Assembly (NCBI GenBank): GCA_036675035.1
Contig: JAKFFO010000062.1
Coordinates: forward strand, 1 to 33,178
Source of the DNA: MESE01 sp036675035
Lineage (GTDB): Bacteria; Pseudomonadota; Gammaproteobacteria; Burkholderiales; Burkholderiaceae_D
DNA: 33,178 nt
Reading direction: 5' to 3'
Shown: piece after piece, positions 1-7,262 of the stretch
Position numbering within the stretch: position 1 is the first letter of the stretch
How the letters are laid out: every line of letters begins with the position of its first letter
Program-made: the position numbers and the translations under genes
Notes under the pieces: model-generated
Told to the model about the DNA's origin: nothing
Seen by the model: the letters and a program-made list of their open reading frames with translations, nothing else
Database searches by the model: none

Positions 1-66
1 ATGGACCGGACCACGTATGTCGAAATGAAGCGTGCGGAGTATGCCCGGCAGCAGCGTGTGCCCTGA
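1..66 (+). CDS. Possible C-terminal tail of an unidentified protein (partial)
   Basis: An open frame runs from the first base of the window to a TGA at 64-66 and encodes 21 residues rich in Arg and Lys. The frame is open at the left edge, so this is best read as the 3' end of a gene that begins outside the window; the ATG at base 1 is probably internal. No family could be recognised from so short a tail. Its G+C is about 61 percent, somewhat above the neighbouring sequence. Because the right end of the window looks chimeric, this edge could be foreign too, but nothing here proves it. Confidence 0.3.
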   Translation: MDRTTYVEMKRAEYARQQRVP

Positions 67-146
67 GGATGGTGTAGTGAACGGTAGCTGACGTTTCCGA
101 ATTGGCAGAAGAAGCGGCACCTTGGCACCTTGGTGCCTCGGCGGTT

Positions 147-1139
147 CTAACGTGCGATTTCCGGCCCGGACTTATTCTCCGCCTGGCAGCGTTCCTCTTC
201 TGTGGCAGCCTGCTTTGCCTCGATCAGGTTCTCATCAGGTTGTTTTTCTGTGCCTTGACTGGGTATCGCGGGCGCGGCCGCCGGCACCGGCTGCTCTTTG
301 CGCGATCCGAACGTAATCGCATAAGCCCAGGTGAATTCGGCGCCCATCAGAAATATCTGGGCGGAGTAATAGACCCACACCAGCACAACCACAAGCGAGC
401 CGGCCGCACCGAAACCCGAAGTGACACCGCTTTTGCCGATGTAAAGCCCGATCAGGAGTTTGCCGATTGTAAACAACAGTGACGTTACCGCCGCACCGAT
501 CCATACGTCGGTCCAGTCCACTCTTGCCCGCGGCATGGTTTTGTAGATCAATGCAAAGACGACCGTGGTGAATGCAAACGTAGCCACAAAATCAATCGCG
601 TTCGCCAGGAATACCCAGTCTGCGAATAGAGGCCCCCACAGTTTTCCGATTGCCGCCAGTGCTGCACTGACCACCAGCGACACCATCAATAAAAATCCGA
701 TGCCCATGATCATGCCGAAAGAGAGGAGTCGCGCGCGCAGCAGGCTCCAGATGCCGCCCTTGTTTCTTTTGGGCGCACGCCATATGCGATCCAGTGCATC
801 CTGCAATTCACCGAACACCGTTGTCGCACCGATCAGCAGCAATACGCCGCCGACAATCATCGCAGTAATGCTTTCAGCCGGCTTGCTCACGCTTTCGAGC
901 AAGTCTTGCACTGCGTCGGCGCCTTGCTGTCCCATCAGCCCCTGCAATTGATTGAAAATTTCGCCGCGCGCGGCTTCGACACCGAAAATCATTCCGGCAA
1001 CCGAAATCACGATCAGCAGTAACGGTGCGATCGAGAACATGGTGTAGTAGGCCAGCGCTGCACCCATGCTTTGCGCATAGTCGTCGACCCATGATGAAGT
1101 CGCGGCCTTGATCAGAATCCATATGTTTTGTACTGTCAT
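147..1139 (-). CDS. YihY/BrkB-family inner-membrane protein
   Basis: This 330-aa protein has the layout of the YihY/virulence factor BrkB family. About six hydrophobic segments are visible, near residues 26-52, 91-110, 139-164, 180-200, 211-234 and 244-270. The N-terminal stretch with ALAYYTMFSIAPLL (29-42) is typical of the family, and a hydrophilic Glu/Lys/Ala-rich tail follows from about 280. The start at 1139 is chosen because AGGGA lies just upstream and because longer versions would run into the AsmA gene behind it. The molecular role of this family is not settled; older suggestions of RNase BN activity or serum resistance should not be taken over. It is the last gene of a minus-strand series of envelope genes and follows the AsmA gene by 29 bases. 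Confidence 0.9.
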   Translation of the reverse strand: MTVQNIWILIKAATSSWVDDYAQSMGAALAYYTMFSIAPLLLIVISVAGMIFGVEAARGEIFNQLQGLMGQQGADAVQDLLESVSKPAESITAMIVGGVLLLIGATTVFGELQDALDRIWRAPKRNKGGIWSLLRARLLSFGMIMGIGFLLMVSLVVSAALAAIGKLWGPLFADWVFLANAIDFVATFAFTTVVFALIYKTMPRARVDWTDVWIGAAVTSLLFTIGKLLIGLYIGKSGVTSGFGAAGSLVVVLVWVYYSAQIFLMGAEFTWAYAITFGSRKEQPVPAAAPAIPSQGTEKQPDENLIEAKQAATEEERCQAENKSGPEIAR

Positions 1140-1168
1140 GAGTATTCCCTGCTGCGGCGGATCGCTTG

Positions 1169-3184
1169 TTATTTCTGTTTGGTGCGGTAGATTTTTCCGG
1201 GTGACGGTGCAATCGGCTTCTTGCGCGCGTCCCGCAGCAAATTGGCACAATCGCTATCCTTGCCGGGTCCGAGATTCACCAGTGGAATGACTGCGGTCAG
1301 CACAGGTGCGACTACGGCAAGTGCGACGGCTGCGCCGGCCTTGAGCGCAAGCACGCCCTTGTCGACTTTGACCTTCGGAGACTTGAAGCTGCCAGTTATA
1401 TAAAAAGGCGCGCGCAATGAAATCAGGCGCAGGGTTTTCGTGTCCGGCTTGATGGTCAGGTTCAATTTTTCCTGCGCGAGATTGATCTGGCCGGTGATAT
1501 CGAGGATCGCGTCCTCGGTGTCCACCACGAAGCTGCGGGCTTGCATCAATCCATCGGTGACGGCGAAATCGCTGGCCATGCAATTCAGCCTGACCTGTTT
1601 GTCACCGGTCATCTGGGTAAGAATGACGCTGTCGATATTCAGTCCGATTTTTTCAAGCATCAGCTTGCTGATGGTTCCGCCGTCGATGAATGCCCTGATT
1701 TCACCATTGGACGATCCCAGCATCGCCGCGATCGAATTGCCGGTGGCCGACAGCGATGCATCGCCATTCACCTCTCCCACGCTGGCTTGCATCGGCTGGA
1801 AAGCCGGGACCAATTGCTTCAGCTTCAGATGCCGCGCCGATATTTTCATGTGCGCCTTGATCGATTTTCCACGTCCGTCCAGCACGATGGTTGAAACCAG
1901 TTTTCCGCCGGCAATTCCGAAATTGAGCGGCTTCAGAGAAAGCACGCCGTCCTTCAAATGAAGGTCGGTGACCATGTTCTCGATCGGTAGTTGCCCGGCC
2001 CGGTCGATCCGGCGGCCGGTGAATTTGACGTCGGCATCAATACTGCGCCAGCGGTCGGTTTTGAATGGCTCGACCGGCAATACCTTGTTCGGCGGCTGTA
2101 CCGCTATTGCGTCGCGATCCGCCTTGCTTTTCTTCGAGTCGGCGCCGATCAGCGGCGCCAGATCCTGAAATTTCAAGACATTGGACACCAGCACGCCGGT
2201 CAGATGCGGGCGGGACTGCTTTGACTGATATTCGAATGTGCCGGACAGGTCGCTCGAACCGACACGGCCGCTGAATTCCTGATACTTCCAGTTGCTGCCT
2301 GAGTGGCTGTTTTTTCCGGTCAGACGGCCTTTGGTGGCGAAGGCCGGCGTTTCGGGAAACGGAATGCCCGTCAGTGCATACAGTTCCGCCATGCTCACGC
2401 CGGCGAGTTTGAGCTGCACGTCGAGCGCGGCCAGTGCGCGCGGATTGGTGACCGTACCCTTGAATGCAACGGATGTCTTGCCTATACGGACGTCGGCCTC
2501 GATCGGATAGGGTGTTTCCTGCTGTTGAAGCGAGAGTATCGCACCCGCCTTTCCGCTGCCTTTGACCGCATCCTTGTCCAGAGATCCGGCAACTTTCCAG
2601 TCGAGCGCATAACCGTCGGCCGCCCGCTCGTCCAGCGTGTCGATATCGATGCGCAGGTCGGCGCGTTTGATCCCGTCGACAAGGTGCACTTTTCCTTTGC
2701 TCAGTCCGATCTTCTTCAGTTCGAACTGCCAATCCGAGGGCGTGTTCGATTTCATCGTCCAGTTGTTTTCCCCGTCTTTGGCGCGTTCCAGAAACAGAAG
2801 CGGTTCTTCCAGGAGCAGGTTTCGGACCACGATTTTTTTTCCGAGCAGCGCGAATGGGCTCAAGGAAAAAGTTACCTGTCGCACTTCGGCCATGTTCGGC
2901 GCTGTCTTGACCCAATCGGGATTGCCGAACACGATATTCTGTGCCTTGAAGTGCGGCCACGGAACCCACCGGCGCCAGGTCGATTCAATCGCGTCGGCCC
3001 TGCGCCATTCGATCGCAAGATCGCCATGAATCGTGAACGATCGGCCGGTGGCTTCGCTGACGTGCGCATTCAACCATGGCTTGGCGCGGTTCCAGTCAAA
3101 GTGTCCGATCGCGACGACGCTCAGCGCGAGCGCGGCGCTCAGGCCGAACATGGTCCACATTGAAATTTTCAGATAGCGCGGCAT
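1169..3184 (-). CDS. AsmA-family envelope protein
   Basis: This 671-aa protein has one N-terminal membrane anchor (about residues 10-27) followed by a long periplasmic region. The N-terminal part after the anchor (about 35-150, with SEATGRSFTIHGDL and a following FGNPDW stretch) and the C-terminal region (about 400-620, with repeated beta-type GELNG/DGxxxxxDxxL-like segments) match the AsmA family. AsmA-like proteins are related to the bridge-type lipid transfer proteins of the TamB/VPS13 class, and in E. coli they take part in phospholipid transport and outer-membrane homeostasis. The length is usual for the family. No strong Shine-Dalgarno is seen before the ATG at 3184, but the next Met codons fall inside the anchor. 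It is probably co-transcribed with the downstream YihY-family gene. Confidence 0.88.
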   Translation of the reverse strand: MPRYLKISMWTMFGLSAALALSVVAIGHFDWNRAKPWLNAHVSEATGRSFTIHGDLAIEWRRADAIESTWRRWVPWPHFKAQNIVFGNPDWVKTAPNMAEVRQVTFSLSPFALLGKKIVVRNLLLEEPLLFLERAKDGENNWTMKSNTPSDWQFELKKIGLSKGKVHLVDGIKRADLRIDIDTLDERAADGYALDWKVAGSLDKDAVKGSGKAGAILSLQQQETPYPIEADVRIGKTSVAFKGTVTNPRALAALDVQLKLAGVSMAELYALTGIPFPETPAFATKGRLTGKNSHSGSNWKYQEFSGRVGSSDLSGTFEYQSKQSRPHLTGVLVSNVLKFQDLAPLIGADSKKSKADRDAIAVQPPNKVLPVEPFKTDRWRSIDADVKFTGRRIDRAGQLPIENMVTDLHLKDGVLSLKPLNFGIAGGKLVSTIVLDGRGKSIKAHMKISARHLKLKQLVPAFQPMQASVGEVNGDASLSATGNSIAAMLGSSNGEIRAFIDGGTISKLMLEKIGLNIDSVILTQMTGDKQVRLNCMASDFAVTDGLMQARSFVVDTEDAILDITGQINLAQEKLNLTIKPDTKTLRLISLRAPFYITGSFKSPKVKVDKGVLALKAGAAVALAVVAPVLTAVIPLVNLGPGKDSDCANLLRDARKKPIAPSPGKIYRTKQK

Positions 3185-3228
3185 GGTTTTTCGGATTTAC
3201 CGCGGGCACACGGCGGACGGCGCTCGGG

Positions 3229-3381
3229 TTATCGGAAAAGATTGCCGGTGCCGAACAAACCGATCAAGCCGATCACGATCAGATAAATTGCGACAATAAA
3301 ATTCAAAAGGCGCGGCATGACGAGAATCAGGATTCCGGCGATCAGGGAAATCAGTGGGGCAAGAGCCAGGTTGATGTTCAT
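3229..3381 (-). CDS. DUF3096 small membrane protein
   Basis: This 50-aa protein is almost entirely hydrophobic, with two membrane segments separated by Pro-Arg (LVMPRLLNF near residues 20-28). This is the pattern of the DUF3096 family, whose members are about 50 aa and lack a known function. The start at 3381 (MNINLALAPL) gives exactly the family length. Longer reading frames upstream would add a non-homologous, Arg-rich stretch and are rejected. The ribosome-binding site is weak (AGAAAGA about 8-14 bases upstream). It lies between the AsmA gene and the yqjDE-like operon, and DUF3096 genes are often found among stress-related small membrane proteins. Confidence 0.8.
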   Translation of the reverse strand: MNINLALAPLISLIAGILILVMPRLLNFIVAIYLIVIGLIGLFGTGNLFR

Positions 3382-3641
3382 AGAGGATTCTTTCTTTTTT
3401 GTAGAGAGGGAGGTTGCGAAAGCGAACTGCGGCGTTATGCGACGTATTCGCTGGTGACTAACCGGCATCGGCCGATCAGTCACGCAAGCGTATACAGAAT
3501 TGAAATATTTTGATGTGCGCCAGCGTACGCAGGTATGAATTTCATTCGTATGTGCGATCCATGGTCGCGCATGCTGCAACACTGGCCGGCGACTGCCATC
3601 GGGGGAAAGGCCGGTAGCCGCATGTAATGTATTCGGGGTGA
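3382..3641. other. Intergenic leader/promoter region upstream of the DUF3096 gene
   Basis: These 260 bases separate the yqjDE-like group from the DUF3096 gene and probably hold the promoter of the latter on the minus strand. No confident -35/-10 pair or long hairpin was found. Confidence 0.3.
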
Positions 3642-3980
3642 TCAGGAGCGCTTGTGTCGGGTTGCGGCAATCGCCGCTACTGCAACGACGCCCGCGCCGA
3701 TGGCGAGATTGCGTAATCTTTGGCGCAGCAGATATGAAAATACGGCGACAGCAATCGGCATCACGATCTGGTATCGGGCACCGCCCTTTACCAGTGACGC
3801 GCCGAGCCGGGTAGCGGCAGATCCGATTGCATGCTCGACCGCGTTCCGGATCATGCTTTCCGGTTGCAAGCCTTCAATCACCGCGGCCTTTGCCCGTACG
3901 AGTCCGGCGCGATAGCGTGCACCGTCGATCAATAATCCGGCTTTCCGATCGAATGCCATCTGCGCCGCATGGTTCTTCAT
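3642..3980 (-). CDS. Small membrane protein in the yqjK position of a yqjDE-like operon
   Basis: This 112-aa protein is basic, with Ala-rich helical sequence over residues 1-70. A hydrophobic stretch at about 70-85 (IVMPIAVAVFSYLL) and a second at about 91-105 are followed by a basic end (RHKRS). It is not recognisable as a named family. It follows the DUF883 and holin-like genes on the same strand, the position of yqjK in the enterobacterial yqjD-yqjE-yqjK operon, so a related role in envelope stress is an inference from context only. A strong Shine-Dalgarno (AAAGGAG, 6-7 bases before the ATG at 3980) supports the start. The gap to the upstream gene is 41 bases. Confidence 0.7.
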   Translation of the reverse strand: MKNHAAQMAFDRKAGLLIDGARYRAGLVRAKAAVIEGLQPESMIRNAVEHAIGSAATRLGASLVKGGARYQIVMPIAVAVFSYLLRQRLRNLAIGAGVVAVAAIAATRHKRS

Positions 3981-4021
3981 TGCATACTCCTTTTTCCTTT
4001 GGGTCTGGATGGCTGATCCGG

Positions 4022-4438
4022 TCAGCCGTTGCGGCCGCCCATGGCTTTCAACATATCGCGGTCGGCTTGCAATTCCGCACGGGTCGCTGTCAGCGCAAGA
4101 TTATTGTGTCTTGCCATCGACCGCGCCTGGAACATCAACGCAGCAAACAAGCCCGCAAACAACAGCATCATGATCGGCAGTATCGTCCAGCCTAGACTTT
4201 CCCACGCCAGATAGACGACAAGAACGGTGCCAAAGGCAATCGCGAACCATGCCGCCATCAGTGCCAGTGCGAATACCAAGCTCAGGTTCAGCAAATGGCG
4301 GAGCGCCTCCGACAATTCCAGAGCGGCGAGCTCCAGCCTTGACAGCAGGAGCCCGAATCCGTTTCTGGCCATTGCCGCAACGCCGGCGATCAAGCCCGTC
4401 GCCGGAGCAGCGCCGGATTTGTCGGTATCGTCGTGCAT
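4022..4438 (-). CDS. Phage-holin-like (Holin_X/YqjE-type) membrane protein
   Basis: This 138-aa protein has an amphipathic N-terminal helix (LLLSRLELAALELSEAL, about 30-46), two adjacent transmembrane segments (about 48-76 and 83-105), and a charged cytoplasmic C-terminal helix (about 108-138). This is the arrangement of the YqjE/phage holin superfamily III proteins (DUF1469). In enterobacteria yqjE sits next to yqjD, and the same pairing is seen here with the DUF883 gene 9 bases upstream. Despite the name, no lytic role should be assumed, because chromosomal members are general membrane proteins of stationary phase or stress. The start at 4438 gives the usual length. Confidence 0.85.
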   Translation of the reverse strand: MHDDTDKSGAAPATGLIAGVAAMARNGFGLLLSRLELAALELSEALRHLLNLSLVFALALMAAWFAIAFGTVLVVYLAWESLGWTILPIMMLLFAGLFAALMFQARSMARHNNLALTATRAELQADRDMLKAMGGRNG

Positions 4439-4447
4439 CCGGGTCGG

Positions 4448-4750
4448 TTACTTGCGGCCCAGGAGTACGCCTGCGAGCAGACCCGCACCAGCCAGGGCAG
4501 CGATGACACGCCACGGATTCTCTTTTACGTAGTCGTCGGCCGACGCAGCCATTTCCCGACCGGAGACAAGTGCGTTTGCCTGCGCTTCGTGGCCCTTGAC
4601 CATCGCCGTGTCGAGCAGGCGCATGGCGCGTTGACGCAATTCCTCGGCTTTTTCACCGGTTAGTTCAGCGGCTGCATGAAACAGCGCTTGCGCGTCCTTG
4701 ACCAGCGTATTCATGTCGTGATTGACGGCTTTGAAATTTGATTCCAGCAT
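4448..4750 (-). CDS. DUF883/YqjD-ElaB-type ribosome- or membrane-associated stress protein
   Basis: This 100-aa protein has a long charged alpha-helical region (residues 1-75, rich in Ala, Glu and Lys) and a C-terminal transmembrane segment beginning after YVKENPWRVIA (about 74-84) and ending in a short basic GRK. YxxENPW followed by a glycine-rich TM helix is the hallmark of DUF883 (YqjD/ElaB/YgaM). E. coli YqjD is a C-tail-anchored protein that binds ribosomes in stationary phase. The Shine-Dalgarno AGGAG lies 7 bases before the ATG at 4750. It is the first gene of a tight group with the holin-like gene. A perfect 13-base palindrome lies 21-33 bases upstream of the start. Confidence 0.88.
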   Translation of the reverse strand: MLESNFKAVNHDMNTLVKDAQALFHAAAELTGEKAEELRQRAMRLLDTAMVKGHEAQANALVSGREMAASADDYVKENPWRVIAALAGAGLLAGVLLGRK

Positions 4751-4770
4751 GATGAACTCCTGATAATGTT

Positions 4771-4783
4771 CAAATGATTTGAG
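4771..4783. repeat. Perfect 13-bp palindrome upstream of the DUF883 gene
   Basis: TCAAATGATTTGA reads as two 6-base arms around a central G. It sits 21 bases in front of the minus-strand DUF883 start, where an operator or part of a promoter could lie. Its function is unknown and it could be chance. Confidence 0.3.
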
Positions 4784-4867
4784 ATGGGTGCGTTCCGCCT
4801 GTTCCTGTTATGGCACAGACAGCCGCACTACTACTTGAAAGAATGGCCGTGAGACCACTTTCTTTGA

Positions 4868-5758
4868 TTAACGCTTCATGACCTTGCCGTCGATGTCGGA
4901 AAGCACGATCTCGACGCGTCGGTTCCACTGCCGGTTTTCTGCAGTATCGTTGGCGGCGATCGGATGCGCCTCTCCATAACCTTGCGTGGTCACGCGTCCA
5001 GGGGCAACACCCATTTGAAGCAAGGCGCCGCTGACTGCGGCGGCCCGACGTTCGGATAATTCCTGGTTATGTGCGCTTGTGCCGGTGCTGTCGGTAAAGC
5101 CTTCAACCATCACGGTGCGCTGCGGATTCTGTTGCAGGACGTCGGCCAGCTTTTGCGCGGTGCGCATGCCATCCGGATTCAGGCGCGCCATGTCGGTGCC
5201 GAACAATACATCGCCGAGGGTGATGACCATTCCGCGTTCCGTCTTTTTTGCAGCCAGGTCGGCCAGTTGCGCTTCCAGTTGTGCGGTGCGGGCTTGCGCT
5301 TCCTGCGTTTTGCGCTGGGCTTCGGCTGTCTCGCTCTGGGCAATCTGTGCGTTTAGCTGGGATTGTTGTGCAATCATTTTTGCCTTGTCGGCTTCGTTGG
5401 TGCGCTGGTCCAGACGTAGCTGGTCACGCTTCTTGCCGGAACTGGCGACTTCGGCTTCGGCCGATTTCTGCTTTGCCGCTTCCCGGGTCAGCGCAATTTT
5501 TTGTTTCGCAACATAAGCCAGTTTGTCGATTTTTTCATCGCTGTCATTGTCTTCGGCTGCGGCATTCGCCTGGTCGAGCGCTTCGCCGGCTTGCTTCAAT
5601 TCCAGGGGAGCGTATTTCGCGACATTCGGGTTGCTTTGCGCCACGCGGAAATCGCTTCGCGCCTGGTCGAGCAGGGTGGTGGTGGCAGGCATCGAGCTGC
5701 AGGCGCCGACGAGTACGGCGATGGCTAGCATTACGGGCTTCAGGTAATTGTTTTTCAT
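4868..5758 (-). CDS. DUF4398-OmpA lipoprotein
   Basis: This 296-aa protein starts with a lipoprotein signal; LVGAC puts the lipidated Cys at residue 20. A DUF4398-type helical region follows (about 27-100), then a long Gln/Ala/Lys coiled coil (about 90-175). The C-terminal OmpA-like peptidoglycan-binding domain (about 180-290) has the motifs GFTDSTGT and NQELSERRAAAV, the latter matching the Nx2LSx2RAx2V consensus. It probably links the outer membrane to the cell wall. AAGGA lies about 10 bases before the start at 5758. A separate DUF4398-only lipoprotein gene lies just upstream on the same strand, so the pair looks like a duplication followed by fusion or loss of the OmpA part. Confidence 0.92.
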   Translation of the reverse strand: MKNNYLKPVMLAIAVLVGACSSMPATTTLLDQARSDFRVAQSNPNVAKYAPLELKQAGEALDQANAAAEDNDSDEKIDKLAYVAKQKIALTREAAKQKSAEAEVASSGKKRDQLRLDQRTNEADKAKMIAQQSQLNAQIAQSETAEAQRKTQEAQARTAQLEAQLADLAAKKTERGMVITLGDVLFGTDMARLNPDGMRTAQKLADVLQQNPQRTVMVEGFTDSTGTSAHNQELSERRAAAVSGALLQMGVAPGRVTTQGYGEAHPIAANDTAENRQWNRRVEIVLSDIDGKVMKR

Positions 5759-5779
5759 GATGATGTCCTTTTGGTTGCG

Positions 5780-5802
5780 GCGGCGCCCGGTATGGGCGCC
5801 GC
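5780..5802 (-). promoter_or_regulatory. Perfect 9-bp hairpin between two DUF4398 genes
   Basis: GCGGCGCCC and GGGCGCCGC form a perfect 9-base stem around a 5-base loop. The hairpin lies about 20 bases in front of the DUF4398-OmpA start and behind the upstream lipoprotein gene. No T-run follows on the minus strand, so it is less likely a classical terminator than an mRNA-stabilising or processing structure. Confidence 0.5.
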
Positions 5803-5846
5803 TGAATGTGGTGTTTGCTGCGTTTCCGATGCAGACGGATCAGTGG

Positions 5847-6224
5847 CTATTTGTTGGTACGGTCCAGTTCTTCACGCAAGACCCGGATATCTTCCTGCAA
5901 GGCATTTGCTGCAGTTTGTGCCTTGGCCGAGTTGGCTTTGCCTTGCGCCAGTTTTGCATCTGCTTGCGCCTGAATCGCCAGCTCGTTCGCCAGTTTGTAA
6001 TCCTTGTCCGCCATTGCCTTATTGGCGCGGGTCATTTTTTCACGTGCCGAATTCATTTCGACCGGTGCAAATTCGGCGCCGCCTGCAGTGGATGCATTGG
6101 CGACGGCTGCATTGGAGACGGCCACGGAGGCAGTCGCCGGCGTCTTCATGCTGCTGCAGCCTGCGGCCAGAACCACGGCAGCGCCGCACAGAACCATGGA
6201 CCATTGCTTTGAAACTGTTGTCAT
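5847..6224 (-). CDS. DUF4398-domain lipoprotein
   Basis: This 125-aa protein has a type II signal peptide with the lipobox LAAGC (Cys at residue 23). A single helical DUF4398 domain follows, with the characteristic pattern of ARxxMxxANxA-type heptads (about residues 45-100) and a short coiled-coil end. The Shine-Dalgarno GGAGAG is 5-6 bases before the ATG at 6224. It precedes the DUF4398-OmpA gene by 88 bases on the same strand, so the two are probably co-transcribed. The precise function of DUF4398 is unknown; an outer-membrane, cell-envelope location is inferred from the signal and the partner. Confidence 0.88.
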   Translation of the reverse strand: MTTVSKQWSMVLCGAAVVLAAGCSSMKTPATASVAVSNAAVANASTAGGAEFAPVEMNSAREKMTRANKAMADKDYKLANELAIQAQADAKLAQGKANSAKAQTAANALQEDIRVLREELDRTNK

Positions 6225-6369
6225 TTTTCTCTCCAGTGAATCGTTAATTGAAAGCGGAATTGGCTTTGATGCATTACGTTATAAGGTGAATCCACAATGT
6301 GATCGGTACGCTGGCGCACATTCCGCCCGTCAACGCGGTAGATATGAACAATTTATTCTGAACGGATAC

Positions 6370-6792
6370 TCAAGAGCGCCAGAATTCCCAAGGTGCGAAC
6401 CGAGTTCCCTGGTCCAGCATTGCTTGCTGACGTATCAAGGCAGAAGCGTGGTCGATCGATTGCATCGCAATCCGCGCCGCCTTCAACGTCGCCACATCAA
6501 GCGGCAGGCGCCGCTTGGTTGTGTGCCGTTTCGTCGATGCGGTTGCACGCGCCTGATCGGCTGCGACAAAGCGGCTTGTCTGCATTGAATTTCCGGGGAC
6601 GGGTGGGCTTGCTTCAATCATGCCGAAGCTGGGGACAGTGTCCGAATCTGCTTTACAAGGCACGTCTGTAAATGTGACAGATCCTTTTGCGTCGATGCAT
6701 TGCACGATGCCGGCTTGTGCCGTACCAGAAAATGCGAGCAGCGCACCGATGAACAGGAGGATGCGAGCGGATCGGCGTTGAAACTGAAGCAT
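6370..6792 (-). CDS. Secreted DUF4124-like protein
   Basis: This 140-aa protein has a basic N-terminus (RRSAR) and a signal peptide (about 10-27, ending near AQA). A short DUF4124-like segment follows (about 28-45) with the pattern VQCIDAKGSVTFTDVPC, resembling the usual Y-C-x-DxxGxxxFTDxPC. The rest (about 60-140) is polar and Ala/Arg-rich with no recognised domain. DUF4124 proteins are exported proteins of unknown role common in beta- and gammaproteobacteria; a second member lies behind glnA in this window. The start at 6792 has no strong ribosome-binding site. Export to the periplasm is the only solid inference. Confidence 0.75.
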   Translation of the reverse strand: MLQFQRRSARILLFIGALLAFSGTAQAGIVQCIDAKGSVTFTDVPCKADSDTVPSFGMIEASPPVPGNSMQTSRFVAADQARATASTKRHTTKRRLPLDVATLKAARIAMQSIDHASALIRQQAMLDQGTRFAPWEFWRS

Positions 6793-6893
6793 GATTGGAG
6801 TCCCGGAAAGTGATTAGCATTCAGGATGCCCGGATCTGTATTCATGGTCTGTTCGCCAACACACGCACTGCAAAAACCAGGGGTTTTTCTGCG

Positions 6894-7064
6894 TCAGGAA
6901 GGATCCTTGGCGCGCGTACGGGATACACCGGTCAGGATTCCGATGCCGAGCAATATAACCGAAGCGATCACCACATAAAGGTCCGGAACTCCGGCCGTGA
7001 TGAGTGCCCAGGCAACACCGCCGATCAGAATGGCAAATCCAACGAGATAGATAAGGAAAGACAT
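6894..7064 (-). CDS. Small two-TM membrane protein of unknown function
   Basis: This 56-aa protein has two hydrophobic segments (about residues 3-24 and 27-45) and a basic C-terminus (SRTRAKDPS). The start at 7064 (MSFLIYLVGF) is fixed by a strong AAAAGGAG located 7 bases upstream; longer reading frames upstream are non-hydrophobic and lack such a site. The family was not recognised. The gene is on the same strand as the OmpA-domain gene behind it, but a 13-bp-stem hairpin lies between the two, so it may have its own promoter. Confidence 0.7.
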   Translation of the reverse strand: MSFLIYLVGFAILIGGVAWALITAGVPDLYVVIASVILLGIGILTGVSRTRAKDPS

Positions 7065-7219
7065 GGAAAACTCCTTTTGGACCGAATAGAGGCCGGCCGT
7101 GATGGAAACCGGTACCGGATAGAGGTGAATCAAGCTGATTATTCGGGACTGAATTTGGCCGTGAAACATACCGGCTGCGATGAGAAGAAGGCATTGCCGT
7201 TTTTCTGCACCGCTACGCG

Positions 7220-7255
7220 GCATGCACCGGGAATCCGAAGAATCCCGGTGCATGC
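7220..7255 (-). terminator. Long hairpin behind the OmpA-domain gene
   Basis: A perfect 13-base stem (arms GCATGCACCGGGA and TCCCGGTGCATGC) begins 7 bases after the stop of the minus-strand OmpA-domain gene. On that strand the loop continues as a smaller helix closed by a TTCG tetraloop. No T-run follows. It is probably a terminator-like or mRNA 3'-end stabilising element. Confidence 0.6.
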
Positions 7256-7262
7256 TCAATGA

